Below are positions 48,810 to 57,800 of a stretch of 64,000 nt of DNA, piece by piece. A program made the translations under genes and the position numbers. A model generated the notes under the pieces. That model had not been told where the DNA came from and did no database searches. It saw only the letters and a program-made list of their open reading frames with translations. Each line of letters begins with the position of its first letter. Positions within the stretch are counted from its first letter, which is position 1. This stretch comes from Colwellia hornerae (lineage in GTDB: Bacteria > Pseudomonadota > Gammaproteobacteria > Enterobacterales > Alteromonadaceae): NCBI RefSeq assembly GCF_007954355.1, contig NZ_VOLR01000006.1, positions 62,001 through 126,000 on the forward strand. Direction: 5' to 3'.

Positions 48810-49382
48810 TTATCGCTCTTGCGTTAATGGGCGGTCTACTTTTCCACTGTAATCTATTTCTATTTCTACACGCTGAAACTGTGTTGCAGCTAATAGTGAT
48901 TTATAATAACTTAAAAGATCAATCCCCACTGCTGGCGTTAATCGATAAGTGCTTTTAGCTATTTCTGTAATACTTTCTGTATTGTCATAACTTGTTAGGC
49001 TGGCTAAGTTTTTTACGATAACAACAAAAGTTCCTTTTATCGTACCCGTTTCTGACATTAATAAATTAACAACTTTAGCACCGTTAATGAACTTATCTGT
49101 TTTTAATTCAAACTTCTGCTCATTCAACATTAAATATTTATTTGCTGGACTCGTCAGCTTTTTAAACACTTTTCTATTTTTTAGACTCTCATCACTTTCA
49201 CTTAAACGATGACTAGTCTCCTGTACACGTGTTTCATTAGTCCCCGCATTTGATGTGTTGGGCTTTAAAGAAGCCGCTTCTTTATTGCTGGCTTGCTGTT
49301 CTACTGGCTGTACTACTTCTCTATTCTCTGAACAAGCCATTAAAAAAGTTACACAAAGGACGATGGCACTCAGGTTACGCAT
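48810..49382 (-). CDS. Predicted lipoprotein of unknown function
   Basis: This 190-aa protein has a lipoprotein signal (AIVLCVTFLMACSEN, lipobox LMAC). Residues about 25-65 are polar and low-complexity (Asn/Ser/Glu), a likely flexible linker, and about 75-185 may form a compact domain. I do not recognise a family. It is convergent with hslO (37-base gap) and read in the same direction as the downstream-strand genes; an in-line operon with the protease gene is unlikely because a strong terminator lies between. Confidence 0.6.
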   Translation of the reverse strand: MRNLSAIVLCVTFLMACSENREVVQPVEQQASNKEAASLKPNTSNAGTNETRVQETSHRLSESDESLKNRKVFKKLTSPANKYLMLNEQKFELKTDKFINGAKVVNLLMSETGTIKGTFVVIVKNLASLTSYDNTESITEIAKSTYRLTPAVGIDLLSYYKSLLAATQFQRVEIEIDYSGKVDRPLTQER

Positions 49383-49433
49383 ATTTACTTCCTTTTTTCT
49401 TTCCAGTGATAAATTAGTTATAAAAATTTAGTT

Positions 49434-49467
49434 ATAAAAAAAGCTGATTGAATGATCAATCAGCTTT
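49434..49467 (-). terminator. Rho-independent terminator of the M36 protease gene
   Basis: AAAGCTGATTGA and TCAATCAGCTTT form a perfect 12-bp stem with a 4-base loop, and the minus strand continues with a T run. It starts 21 bases after the stop codon. Confidence 0.92.
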
Positions 49468-49487
49468 ATTTTACTTGTTGTTACTAC

Positions 49488-52400
49488 TTACTTCTTGCGA
49501 CGACGTAATAACGCTAAAGGTAATAGCAAAAATGCTAATAAACCTGTTGAGCCACCGCTAGACTTTTTCTTCGCCGGAACGAGACTAGGCATATCATTAA
49601 CCATTACAGAGAAACTCTGTGCAACGTTGACAGTACCATCAGAAACATTGGCTACAAATGTTAGTGTTTCACTACCAGATTCGATATTAGGAGAAGTGAA
49701 AGATACTGCGGCGGTGTCTGAACCAGCTAAGTCTACTGTTGGACCAGAGGTTTGCTCCCAGTTGTATGTTAATGCATCACCATTAGGATCAGTAGCTTCA
49801 ACACTCATGCTAAGAGAAATACCTTCTCTAACAATTCGCTCTACATCAGTAACAGCTGTTACAATCGGTGCACGGTTATCACAAGCAACACTATCACCAG
49901 CAACTACATCAGTGAAAATACTTGTTGTAATGCTATCAACGGTAACATCGTCAATTAACCAACCATCTGCAACAGTATTCGTATCACTAGCGATACGGAA
50001 ACGGAATTTCACTTGGTTACCGTTTAAAGATTGGCCAAAGGTTACACGTTCAAAACCTTGATTAGTCCCCGTAAAGGCAGCACGTCCAGCAAGAGCTGAT
50101 TCAGCATTTTCGATAATAACACCGGTGTAGCCAGCAACAACAAATTGACCGCCAACTTCAGTTACATCGATCCATTCATCACCATTAATGCTAACTTCTA
50201 CCACACCACCATCCCAACCATCTAATGGTGCATCAGGTGTTTCTGGGTTTGCTGGATTTGTTTCAAGATCATAGTACTGATACCAAGTTATTTGGAAGTC
50301 AGTTGCTTCAAAGCCAACAAGCATTTCTTTAGTTTCGTAAGCAACGTCTGATGGATAACCATTGTTATTTAACCAAAGGTAGTTATCACCGCCGCCCCAT
50401 GCACGCAACTCGCCAGTACCAACAGCTTGCTCGCCACCGATCATAACGTTTTCTTTAAAATCATTAAATACAGAAATAGTGTTCATGTCTTGAGATTGCG
50501 ACGTTCCAACTAATTCTTTATCAGCAAAATCATAGTTAACTGTTGTTCTAAATGAGTACTCGCTAGCAACATCTTTATCAAGTTCAGGGAAAGTGACTTT
50601 CAACTCTATGCTATCAGTAGTTGCCACTTCATTTAATGTAAATTCAAGTGGTATGCTGGTTGATGAACCGGTAACACCTAAGTTAGCAAAAGTGATCATA
50701 CCATCGTTAGCAAAGGTTATGTCTTGGTCGCCAACGACTTCGACTTGTGCTGTAATATTTTCATAAGTAACACTACCACGGTTTTCGATAACAAAACTAA
50801 CGGTACCTGTTTCACCTTTATCAAGCACATTATCACTAGTACAGTAACCAGAAGTTAATCCCTCATAGTTAGCATTTAATACTTGTCCTTTAACATTGAA
50901 AGCTGACAATTCAGTTTTATCAGACTCAACTACGCCGCTAAACTGTGTATCAAAACGACTTGGTGCAACTGCGCCTAATCCCATGCCACGCTTAGCAAAT
51001 GCGGCAAGTATTATTTTGTGATCGGCAGGGTCATTAGCAAAAGCTGCTGCTAATATTGCATCACGTGCTTCAACAAATGTTGGTGCTATTGGCATCATTT
51101 TGTAGCCAGCAAGTAAGTAGTCTTTCATTAAACTATTTGCTTCAGCAAAAGTATGACTCTCACTGTTGATCATACCAACGTAAGATTCCCATAGCATGTT
51201 AGAAAATACAGAGCCTGGAGAATGAACTAGATCAGGGTATAGCGCTACATCACCAAATGAAGATGGATTAATTTCTACGTTTGTTGAATAAGGGTATGGA
51301 CGAATACCTAATACATAGCTATCTACATAGGTAGTTACACTATGTGGTAAACCATGTGTTTCATTACCTACCATTAAGGCATCTTTTTCTTCAGTCAATA
51401 ATAATAAGGCATGGAAATCACCAAAACCTTCACCCATAGCACGCGCTTGTTGACTGCTTAAACCGTTACTGTTACCCACTAAACGGTTACTAATATAGTG
51501 ACCCCATTCGTGTGCCACAATACCGTTGTCCCATGCGCTACCTTTAAATCTAGCAGGTAACTCTTTCTTGAACATATCAACAGAGACAGTTTCGTCTGCC
51601 GCTAACAAGGCGTATATTTCTGTCCCTTCATCTTGAGTGATCATAAAGCTTGGAATAGTAATCGTGGCATCAGTGCCGCCCATACCATTAACAACATTAC
51701 CTTCTTTGTTGTTGGCAATAATAACGGCAACAGCGCCTGCTGCTTGAGCATTGGCCACTTTAACGGTAAATCCACAAGCCCCACGGTCAATAACAGCAAT
51801 TTTGCCCATTAATTCAGCGCCATTTGTTGGAGCTTCACAACCGTCGTTTACTGGCGCAGTTGCGTCGACATAGCGTACTAAATCACCAGAGATTTCAAAG
51901 GCTTCAGGACCAAAGAAAGGAGCACCAAGGCGAGATAATAAACCTAGGTCAGCATGGGTAGTAACTGTAACGCCCTGATCAACACCGTTTACTGGCGCCG
52001 AAACATCCCATAAATACATTTGCATTTGTGGAGAACGACCATCAGCTGGTGTAGACATGTTGGCATTATTAAAGCCTGAGTAATCTTGAACTTGTACCTC
52101 AAGAGCATCATCCTCTTCACCACCACGTTCGAAGTTAGATAGCTGAGCATTACCTGATACTTCATCAAAACCATGATCATAGTAATCATCATGTAAGTAG
52201 TTATTCATGTAAAACAGGTTAACAATAGCCGCTTTACGGTTATGCACCGAATATTCTTTTTGAGCAATGTCATACTCGTAATCAAAGGTATTAGTACTGG
52301 TGACTTCTGCCATGTAATCGCCGTTACTCAAACCATTAGGCGCGATAACATCAACATAAGCCGATACGTTATTACCCATAGTTACTGTAGCGTCATCGGC

Positions 52401-53444
52401 TAACCATGGATCCATAGTGCTTATTGGACCATGGCTTAATGTTACTAAAGGAGCAGGTAAGTATTCTGAAGTTCTGTAAGCATAAATGTCTGCACCTTGT
52501 GGAGCTGGCATAACATTACCGTGTGGGCTATCCCAAGGTTTTGCATTTTCATCAGCATAAGCACGGTAATTAAAGTCAGCGGCATGGCTAGTTAGATTAT
52601 TTTTAAATAAAACTTTACCTGTATTTGCTGAAATCACATAACTGAAAGTTTCTGAATCTACAGAATCTACGGCAGCAGTTTCAATTTCTACGTAATGAGC
52701 AGCAACAAGCTGACCTTTCTCTTCAAAAAAGACTTTTTTAGTTCTTGGCTCGCCAACGATAACTTTATCAGTGGCGTAATTAGTAACTGAGAATTCTTGG
52801 TATTTACCACTAGCATCTTTAGCCGCTAGTTTAACTGAGTTCGCATCGCCACCCATATCAGAGAACGCTGAGTTTACAGCTAAAGCAGAGTCACCAAATG
52901 CAGAGCTCATATCTTTTATTGCCGCTGGCGCTGTTTTATCAGCAAAATAACCTGATGAAGCAACTAAGCCAAACTTAGCATCCATCATGATATTGTATTC
53001 ACGATTGAATACTTCAACACCAGCAATTTCTTGTTTGTATTTCGCTATTTTCGCGCCACGTCCTAAATCATGAACATTAGCGAGTACAGGCTTAGAAATT
53101 TTAGATTTTTTTATTGATTTGCCCGTTAATTTATTAAGATAAAAATCAGCAGCAAAAGCAAGCTGATTTTCTGCAGAAATAGCACCTAAGTCAGGAGCAG
53201 CAATATTTTTTCCTGCCCACTGAAATGTAGTTTTACCAAGTTCTGCATCATACTGGTTTTGCATACCACTTGCCGTGGCAACCTGTGTATTTAACGCTGC
53301 AACTTTAGTACCTGATTTTGAGCCAAGAACTTGCTCAATTGGAAAGTTTTTAGTTGGCATGCGGTCATTAGCTACCACGCCTAGTGCGGTGGTGGCTAGT
53401 GCAGAACCGACAAATGTGGCGATGATTGATTTATTAAATTTCAT
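49488..53444 (-). CDS. M36 (fungalysin-type) metallopeptidase with PA, PKD-like and GlyGly-CTERM domains
   Basis: The 1318-aa exoprotease has a signal peptide (IIATFVGSALATTALGVVA), an FTP-type propeptide region (about 30-280), and a zinc peptidase domain with HEWGHY (H645, E646, H649) and downstream GEGFGDF whose Glu is the third ligand. A PA domain is inserted before the active site (about 530-620, GKIAVIDRGACGFTVK). Later come beta-sandwich domains and a PKD/cadherin-like domain (about 1190-1285, EATDPNGDALTYNWEQTSGP). The C-terminus SSGGSTGLLAFLLLPLALL-RRRKK is a GlyGly-CTERM sorting tail, cut by rhombosortase after type II secretion. The complete gsp operon lies 2 kb away. Role: breakdown of environmental protein. 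Confidence 0.92.
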   Translation of the reverse strand: MKFNKSIIATFVGSALATTALGVVANDRMPTKNFPIEQVLGSKSGTKVAALNTQVATASGMQNQYDAELGKTTFQWAGKNIAAPDLGAISAENQLAFAADFYLNKLTGKSIKKSKISKPVLANVHDLGRGAKIAKYKQEIAGVEVFNREYNIMMDAKFGLVASSGYFADKTAPAAIKDMSSAFGDSALAVNSAFSDMGGDANSVKLAAKDASGKYQEFSVTNYATDKVIVGEPRTKKVFFEEKGQLVAAHYVEIETAAVDSVDSETFSYVISANTGKVLFKNNLTSHAADFNYRAYADENAKPWDSPHGNVMPAPQGADIYAYRTSEYLPAPLVTLSHGPISTMDPWLADDATVTMGNNVSAYVDVIAPNGLSNGDYMAEVTSTNTFDYEYDIAQKEYSVHNRKAAIVNLFYMNNYLHDDYYDHGFDEVSGNAQLSNFERGGEEDDALEVQVQDYSGFNNANMSTPADGRSPQMQMYLWDVSAPVNGVDQGVTVTTHADLGLLSRLGAPFFGPEAFEISGDLVRYVDATAPVNDGCEAPTNGAELMGKIAVIDRGACGFTVKVANAQAAGAVAVIIANNKEGNVVNGMGGTDATITIPSFMITQDEGTEIYALLAADETVSVDMFKKELPARFKGSAWDNGIVAHEWGHYISNRLVGNSNGLSSQQARAMGEGFGDFHALLLLTEEKDALMVGNETHGLPHSVTTYVDSYVLGIRPYPYSTNVEINPSSFGDVALYPDLVHSPGSVFSNMLWESYVGMINSESHTFAEANSLMKDYLLAGYKMMPIAPTFVEARDAILAAAFANDPADHKIILAAFAKRGMGLGAVAPSRFDTQFSGVVESDKTELSAFNVKGQVLNANYEGLTSGYCTSDNVLDKGETGTVSFVIENRGSVTYENITAQVEVVGDQDITFANDGMITFANLGVTGSSTSIPLEFTLNEVATTDSIELKVTFPELDKDVASEYSFRTTVNYDFADKELVGTSQSQDMNTISVFNDFKENVMIGGEQAVGTGELRAWGGGDNYLWLNNNGYPSDVAYETKEMLVGFEATDFQITWYQYYDLETNPANPETPDAPLDGWDGGVVEVSINGDEWIDVTEVGGQFVVAGYTGVIIENAESALAGRAAFTGTNQGFERVTFGQSLNGNQVKFRFRIASDTNTVADGWLIDDVTVDSITTSIFTDVVAGDSVACDNRAPIVTAVTDVERIVREGISLSMSVEATDPNGDALTYNWEQTSGPTVDLAGSDTAAVSFTSPNIESGSETLTFVANVSDGTVNVAQSFSVMVNDMPSLVPAKKKSSGGSTGLLAFLLLPLALLRRRKK

Positions 53445-53461
53445 ACTATTCCCTAACTATT

Positions 53462-53516
53462 TTTTATTATTAACCCACAACTTGGGTACTGAAGCATTTT
53501 ATTATTAACCCACAAC
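53462..53516. repeat. 20-bp direct repeat upstream of the protease gene
   Basis: TTTTATTATTAACCCACAAC occurs at 53462-53481 and 53497-53516, 35 bases apart. It lies 18-72 bases upstream of the protease ATG, so it sits in the promoter or leader. It may be a duplicated operator or a simple duplication. The rest of the 53445-53894 gap (to the next terminator) shows no gene. Confidence 0.7.
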
Positions 53517-53816
53517 GTAGGCTCTACGCTAATTTATTACATTTATGTAACAATAAAGCAATCATTTAGCGTAAAAAACCTAAACAAAAAGTAAAGCATA
53601 CGTTACGACAGGGTAACAAACGTTTACAAGCCGACTATTCGTGGTAAATATCTTAAGAAGATGTTTATTACAGGCTGGCAAGTAAAAACTACCTATATTT
53701 AAATTATGTGTCGCGGGTACGGCTTGGACACTAGAGGCTTATTAGTGCGAAGTTGATCATGATTAGGCTGAGTGGTTTTAACAGCTGTGTGACATAAACT
53801 AGGCTCTTTTGGCAAC

Positions 53817-53848
53817 AAAAAAGGCGCTAAATTATGAATTAGCGCCTT
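53817..53848 (-). terminator. Rho-independent terminator of the PCuAC-DUF2333-TIGR04219 operon
   Basis: AAGGCGCTAA and TTAGCGCCTT form a perfect 10-bp stem with an 8-base AT-rich loop that can pair further. The minus strand continues with six T. It lies about 46 bases after the last stop of the operon. Confidence 0.88.
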
Positions 53849-53894
53849 TATCTGTTAAAAAGATCAGTTTTGTGGAACAAGTCCGCTTAAAACG

Positions 53895-54641
53895 TTAAAA
53901 GTGGACAACAACACCTGCAAAAGCACCTTTAAATTCAATGTTTGTATATAAGTCATCTAAATCTTCAAGTTCAAATTTAACCGCTTTATAGCCAAGTGTT
54001 AAATTTACATCAACCGCTAAGTTATCAATAAGCTCATAGCTCACACCGACTTGGTAGTCGTATATAGTATGATCGTCAATCGATAATAAATTACCATTAG
54101 CAAAAAGATTAAAACTCGTACCAGGTAAGCCTACGATAGTTGAAACATAAAGCATAGGCACGACTTCAGTAACGGCTAATGTTCCGCTTAGAGAATCTGC
54201 TGATACCGTTATATCGCCATCAAAATCACGACCCGTCAAACCAATATCAAAACTGAAAAGGCCATTATCAAAAATTTCATAGTATAACGTATAGTCAACA
54301 TAGCTAATATCGAAAGTACTATCAACAGCAGTGCCCGCGTCGAATGTTTTACCCGAAAAATCGAAGTCTTTTAACAAAACTGTTGCGCCATCGGTATCTA
54401 AAGTTGTTGAGGTGATCATTAGATTGGGGATCAATGGAATCGGATGCTCTAAAGCGATGTAAAATGAACCTTGCTCTTTATCTTGTAAATTAAAATCAAC
54501 TAAGCCACTTTGTTCACCAAAAGTACCCGTCGCTTCATTACTCCATATTGAACCACCAATATAAAGCCCGGCAATGGTATCAGCCATTGCTGATGTTGAA
54601 AGTAACCCGGTAACAAGTACTGCTAATGCTGTTTTTTTCAT
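53895..54641 (-). CDS. TIGR04219 family outer-membrane beta-barrel protein
   Basis: The protein of about 248 aa has a signal peptide (KKTALAVLVTGLLSTSAMAD) and then alternating hydrophobic strands with the family start TIAGLYIGGSIWSNEATGTFG, and it ends with an aromatic-type strand FAGVVVHF, as in outer-membrane barrels. The match to TIGR04219 is from memory of the family. I chose the ATG of MKKTALAVL; an ATG two codons upstream (end 54647) is also possible. The function is unknown. It lies 7-13 bases downstream of the DUF2333 gene. Confidence 0.8.
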   Translation of the reverse strand: MKKTALAVLVTGLLSTSAMADTIAGLYIGGSIWSNEATGTFGEQSGLVDFNLQDKEQGSFYIALEHPIPLIPNLMITSTTLDTDGATVLLKDFDFSGKTFDAGTAVDSTFDISYVDYTLYYEIFDNGLFSFDIGLTGRDFDGDITVSADSLSGTLAVTEVVPMLYVSTIVGLPGTSFNLFANGNLLSIDDHTIYDYQVGVSYELIDNLAVDVNLTLGYKAVKFELEDLDDLYTNIEFKGAFAGVVVHF

Positions 54642-54654
54642 GTTCAACCCTTTA

Positions 54655-55647
54655 TTATCCTTGACTTAATAAGTCATTTAAATCGATTAGTGCTGCGTTA
54701 GCACGTGAAATATAATTTGCCATTACTAAAGAATGATTCGCTAATAAACCAAAACCATCGCCATTAAGGATCATTGGACTCCATATGGATTCTTGGCTTG
54801 CTTCTAATTCTCGAATAATTTGCTGTACGCTTACTTTAGCATTTTTCTTCTCTAAGACATCATTAAAATCAATTTCTACTGCACGTAAAAAGTGTAATAA
54901 CGCCCAACATGCACCACGAGCTTCATAAAATTCATTATCAATTTTCCACCAGCTGGTTTTTAACACCATACTTGATTGGGCAGACGTTGATTGCTGAGCA
55001 ACACTATCGCCAGCTAAGTCTGTATTTAATTGTTCACGGCCGACACTCGCACTTAATCGTTGCGAGTAGCTGCCTAAACGTTTATTCACTTCTTGGATCC
55101 AGTCACGTAAATTATCTGAACGAGCATAAAATTGTGCAGTTTGGCTGTTTACATCGCTTAACGCTTGACGATAAGCATACAACTCGTTAATCGCTTTATT
55201 GTATTCACCTTCAGCACTCGGCATCGCCCAACTTTTGTGATCAATATTATATTGAGGCTGAGCAACTTTTAAGTGTTTATTTTCTACTGACTGTGACTGA
55301 GAGCGACTAAATTCCTGACGCATAACAAGGGCCATATCACGGGACATTTCAAGCGCACCTAGCTCCCAAGCAGGGATGTTGTCTAAAAATACCGAAGGTG
55401 GCAAAGCATCATTTGAAAGATAGCCGCCAGGTTTATTTAATAATGTTTCGGTTACTCTAATGAGTGCAGTTGTTGTGGTGTAACCGATAACAGGTTTTAC
55501 ACCAGCCGCCCTTGCATCTTTTGTTACCTCAGCTCTAATATCCAGCTGTTCAGGCTCAAAGCTCCAATAAACGCCAAGAAAATAGCTTGCGAGGATAATA
55601 GCAAAAAAAATGGTGACAAAAGTTTTACCTGAGAAATTAGTCGTCAT
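54655..55647 (-). CDS. DUF2333 family protein
   Basis: This 330-aa protein has one N-terminal TM helix (FVTIFFAIILASYFLGVYW) followed by EPEQLDI and the family core TETLLNKPGGYLSNDALPPS, LDNIPAWELGALEMSRDMAL and SWWKIDNEFYEARGACWALL. DUF2333 proteins are predicted inner-membrane proteins with a helical periplasmic domain; their role is unknown. It lies between the PCuAC gene and the TIGR04219 gene with gaps under 10 bases, so the three form one operon. Confidence 0.88.
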   Translation of the reverse strand: MTTNFSGKTFVTIFFAIILASYFLGVYWSFEPEQLDIRAEVTKDARAAGVKPVIGYTTTTALIRVTETLLNKPGGYLSNDALPPSVFLDNIPAWELGALEMSRDMALVMRQEFSRSQSQSVENKHLKVAQPQYNIDHKSWAMPSAEGEYNKAINELYAYRQALSDVNSQTAQFYARSDNLRDWIQEVNKRLGSYSQRLSASVGREQLNTDLAGDSVAQQSTSAQSSMVLKTSWWKIDNEFYEARGACWALLHFLRAVEIDFNDVLEKKNAKVSVQQIIRELEASQESIWSPMILNGDGFGLLANHSLVMANYISRANAALIDLNDLLSQG

Positions 55648-55656
55648 GTTGAGCTC

Positions 55657-56142
55657 CTAATGGTGATGATGTTGTTTTTTATCTGGATTTTTTTGTTTAA
55701 TACTTCGCACCGCAATGGTTACGACAAGATCCTTTTGCTGCTTAAAGTGCAATGTTAATGAAACCTCCTCTTCGGGTAACAAAGCTTTTTTAACGTTAAA
55801 TATCATTAAGTGATAGCCCATAGGCTGCAATATCACTTTATTATCCCCTTCGATTATCAATTGTTCAACTTGGCGCATTTTCATCATACCATCACTCATG
55901 GTGTGTTGATGAATTTCAATTCTATCGGAAAACAAGCCACTGGCTCCAGTTAAAATTATCGCTGCATTATTTTTATTTTCAATCGACATATAGGCTGAAG
56001 TTATAGTAGTTCCAGGTATGCTTGCTCTCACATAGGGCGTCTCAATAATAATATTACTGTCGTGTTCAACAGCAAAAGCATCGCTATTGATATTAAGTAA
56101 CGTAAAAGATAATACAATGACTATAAAAAATATTTTATTCAT
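55657..56142 (-). CDS. PCuAC-type copper chaperone
   Basis: The 161-aa periplasmic protein has a signal peptide (VIVLSFTLLNINSDAFA) and the PCuAC (DUF461) copper site: IEIHQHTMSDGMMKM and GYHLMIF supply the His and Met ligands. PCuAC proteins deliver copper(I) to cytochrome oxidase. The C-terminus ends in HHHH after a Lys-rich stretch, an extra metal-binding tail that is common but variable in the family. It is the first gene of the operon with DUF2333 and TIGR04219. Confidence 0.9.
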   Translation of the reverse strand: MNKIFFIVIVLSFTLLNINSDAFAVEHDSNIIIETPYVRASIPGTTITSAYMSIENKNNAAIILTGASGLFSDRIEIHQHTMSDGMMKMRQVEQLIIEGDNKVILQPMGYHLMIFNVKKALLPEEEVSLTLHFKQQKDLVVTIAVRSIKQKNPDKKQHHHH

Positions 56143-56212
56143 TTCTCGCTATACTTCCTTTTTTAGACCGATTATTTTTATTGCCTTAACATTGTAACTA
56201 AGCTGGAGCAAA

Positions 56213-56947
56213 ATGGATAACTTAATTATTAGCCAAGAAAACAATCATGTTTTCACAATAATCATTAACCGTACACATAAAAAAAATGCGCTTAATCAAA
56301 GTATGTATATCGACTTATGTGCTGCGCTAAAACATGCGAGCGAAAGCTCAACTATCCACTGTGTACTTATTCAAGGCGATGAAAGCTGTTTTTGTGCGGG
56401 TAATGACTTAGATGATTTTCTCCAATGCTCGCAAGATGATGAATTAGTGGCATTAGATTTTGTACAAGCACTGACAATATTTGATAAACCTCTTGTTGCC
56501 GCGGTTGCTGGCCCGGCAATAGGTATTGGCACTACCTTGTTATTACATTGCGACATGGTCATAGCGGCGAACAATAGTCAGTTTAAATTACCCTTTACCC
56601 AACTAGGTTTATCACCCGAAGCGGGCTCTAGCCTTTTATTACCCTTGCGTATTGGTCATAACAAAGCCTTTGAACTTTTAGTACTCGGTAAGCTCTTTAC
56701 TGCCGAAAAAGCACTCGATTACGGTCTTATCAATCAAGTCTGCTTACCGGAAGATTTATTAAAAATAGCTAGCGACATCGCTAATACTATTGCTCAATTA
56801 CCCCATGATTCGGTAATGACCAGTAGAAAACTGATGAAACAACATGCTCAATTGACTATGCAGCAGGTTATTGATAACGAAGCGAAGGAATTTAAACGTT
56901 TAATAAAAACGGAGCAATGTAAAAATATTTTAGCTAAATTTTTTTAA
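56213..56947 (+). CDS. Enoyl-CoA hydratase/isomerase family protein
   Basis: The 244-aa crotonase-fold protein has the oxyanion-hole segment SCFCAGNDLDDF, GPAIGIGTTLLLHCDMVIA and LPFTQLGLSPEAGSSLLLP. The glutamate after LSP fits one catalytic acid; the hydratase-type glutamate at GxG is replaced (GIGTTLL), so it looks more like an isomerase-type member than a true hydratase. The substrate is unknown. It is monocistronic, divergent from the PCuAC operon. Confidence 0.85.
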   Translation: MDNLIISQENNHVFTIIINRTHKKNALNQSMYIDLCAALKHASESSTIHCVLIQGDESCFCAGNDLDDFLQCSQDDELVALDFVQALTIFDKPLVAAVAGPAIGIGTTLLLHCDMVIAANNSQFKLPFTQLGLSPEAGSSLLLPLRIGHNKAFELLVLGKLFTAEKALDYGLINQVCLPEDLLKIASDIANTIAQLPHDSVMTSRKLMKQHAQLTMQQVIDNEAKEFKRLIKTEQCKNILAKFF

Positions 56948-56976
56948 AGCAATAACCTCTTTAAAAGTTAGATTAT

Positions 56977-57003
56977 CAAAAAGCCAGCCAACATTTGCTG
57001 GCT
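56977..57003 (-). terminator. Terminator of the psp cluster
   Basis: AGCCAGC and GCTGGCT form a 7-bp stem with an 8-base loop; the minus strand continues with five T. It also lies behind the enoyl-CoA hydratase-like gene, so it may serve both convergent units. Confidence 0.75.
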
Positions 57004-57012
57004 ATTTCATCT

Positions 57013-57348
57013 TTAAGCGATTTGCTTTTTGTCGCCTGCCATTAACCAAATAACAACAGCAATAAAAATAACGGGCCAAAATATACCAATCATCACCAGG
57101 GCCAGCGTACCAAAAATCATCAAGCCGATAAAAATTAACGAACCAAAGACACTCATAACAATTGCCAATGCCACCATAACTAAAATAACCATAATAATCG
57201 CTGAAACACTAATGGCTTTTAAGGGTTCAATGAGCTCATCACCGACATAAAGGTCAACATTGAACATTTCTATAAAACTTATTCCTAATACATAAGTTAA
57301 AAATAAGGTTGCAAAAATTGCTAATATTAACGATTTAAAAAATGACAT
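57013..57348 (-). CDS. Small polytopic membrane protein at the end of the psp cluster
   Basis: The 111-aa protein has three or four hydrophobic segments (LILAIFATLFLTYVLGISF, AIIMVILVMVALAIVMSVF, GSLIFIGLMIFGTLALVMIG, FWPVIFIAVVIWLMAG) and a short polar tail GDKKQIA. I do not recognise the family. A strong GGAGG ribosome site lies 5 bases before the ATG. It follows pspC by 83 bases in the same direction and ends at the terminator, so it is probably expressed with the psp genes. Confidence 0.65.
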   Translation of the reverse strand: MSFFKSLILAIFATLFLTYVLGISFIEMFNVDLYVGDELIEPLKAISVSAIIMVILVMVALAIVMSVFGSLIFIGLMIFGTLALVMIGIFWPVIFIAVVIWLMAGDKKQIA

Positions 57349-57431
57349 AGGTCCTCCTGCTTACTTGGTTTATACGCTCAGCTATCGGTAAATATTATTT
57401 ACTCACTATCACGGTAATTTAACGCTACCTA

Positions 57432-57644
57432 TTAATGCTTTGTTGGTAGTAATATCGCCGCAACCACATAAGCAACACCGGTAGCTAAAGGAAATATAAG
57501 CAAAGCACCAATAGCGCCAATGCGAATGGCTATTCTTGGTAAATCATAATATTTTGCAATGCCCGCACAAACACCTGATAATTTTTTATGGGTAACATCT
57601 TTTGTTAAAGTTTTTTTCACTGAATACTCACGTTGATAGCTCAT
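57432..57644 (-). CDS. pspC: PspC domain protein
   Basis: The 70-aa protein has the PspC signature KKLSGVCAGIAKYYDLPRIAIR, then one TM helix (LLIFPLATGVAYVVAAILL). In enterobacteria PspC (about 119 aa) is longer; this short form has only the PspC domain and no C-terminal leucine zipper. It would sense inner-membrane stress and bind PspA. It starts 3 bases after the 39-aa gene. Confidence 0.88.
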   Translation of the reverse strand: MSYQREYSVKKTLTKDVTHKKLSGVCAGIAKYYDLPRIAIRIGAIGALLIFPLATGVAYVVAAILLPTKH

Positions 57645-57647
57645 TAT

Positions 57648-57767
57648 TTATTCCTTAATGCTAACCGCTGTTTTTTTTAAAAAAGTTAATAATCCTGCAC
57701 TAACAAAAAAAGTTAATACCGGAGCAAGACACATGATCATTATAAAATAATCACCTTGGTGTATCAT
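57648..57767 (-). CDS. 39-aa membrane protein in the pspB position
   Basis: An ATG with a strong AAGGAG site 8 bases upstream opens a 39-aa frame: MIHQGDYFIMIMCLAPVLTF, then FVSAGLLTFLKKTAVSIKE. Residues about 7-30 form one TM helix with a basic C-terminal tail. It stands exactly between pspA (33-base gap) and pspC (3-base gap), where pspB is found in other species. It is about half the usual PspB length (about 75 aa) and lacks its coiled coil, so it could be a reduced PspB or an unrelated accessory peptide. Confidence 0.7.
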   Translation of the reverse strand: MIHQGDYFIMIMCLAPVLTFFVSAGLLTFLKKTAVSIKE

Positions 57768-57800
57768 GCGATGCTCCTTAGTTTTTTTGTAGCTTTACGC

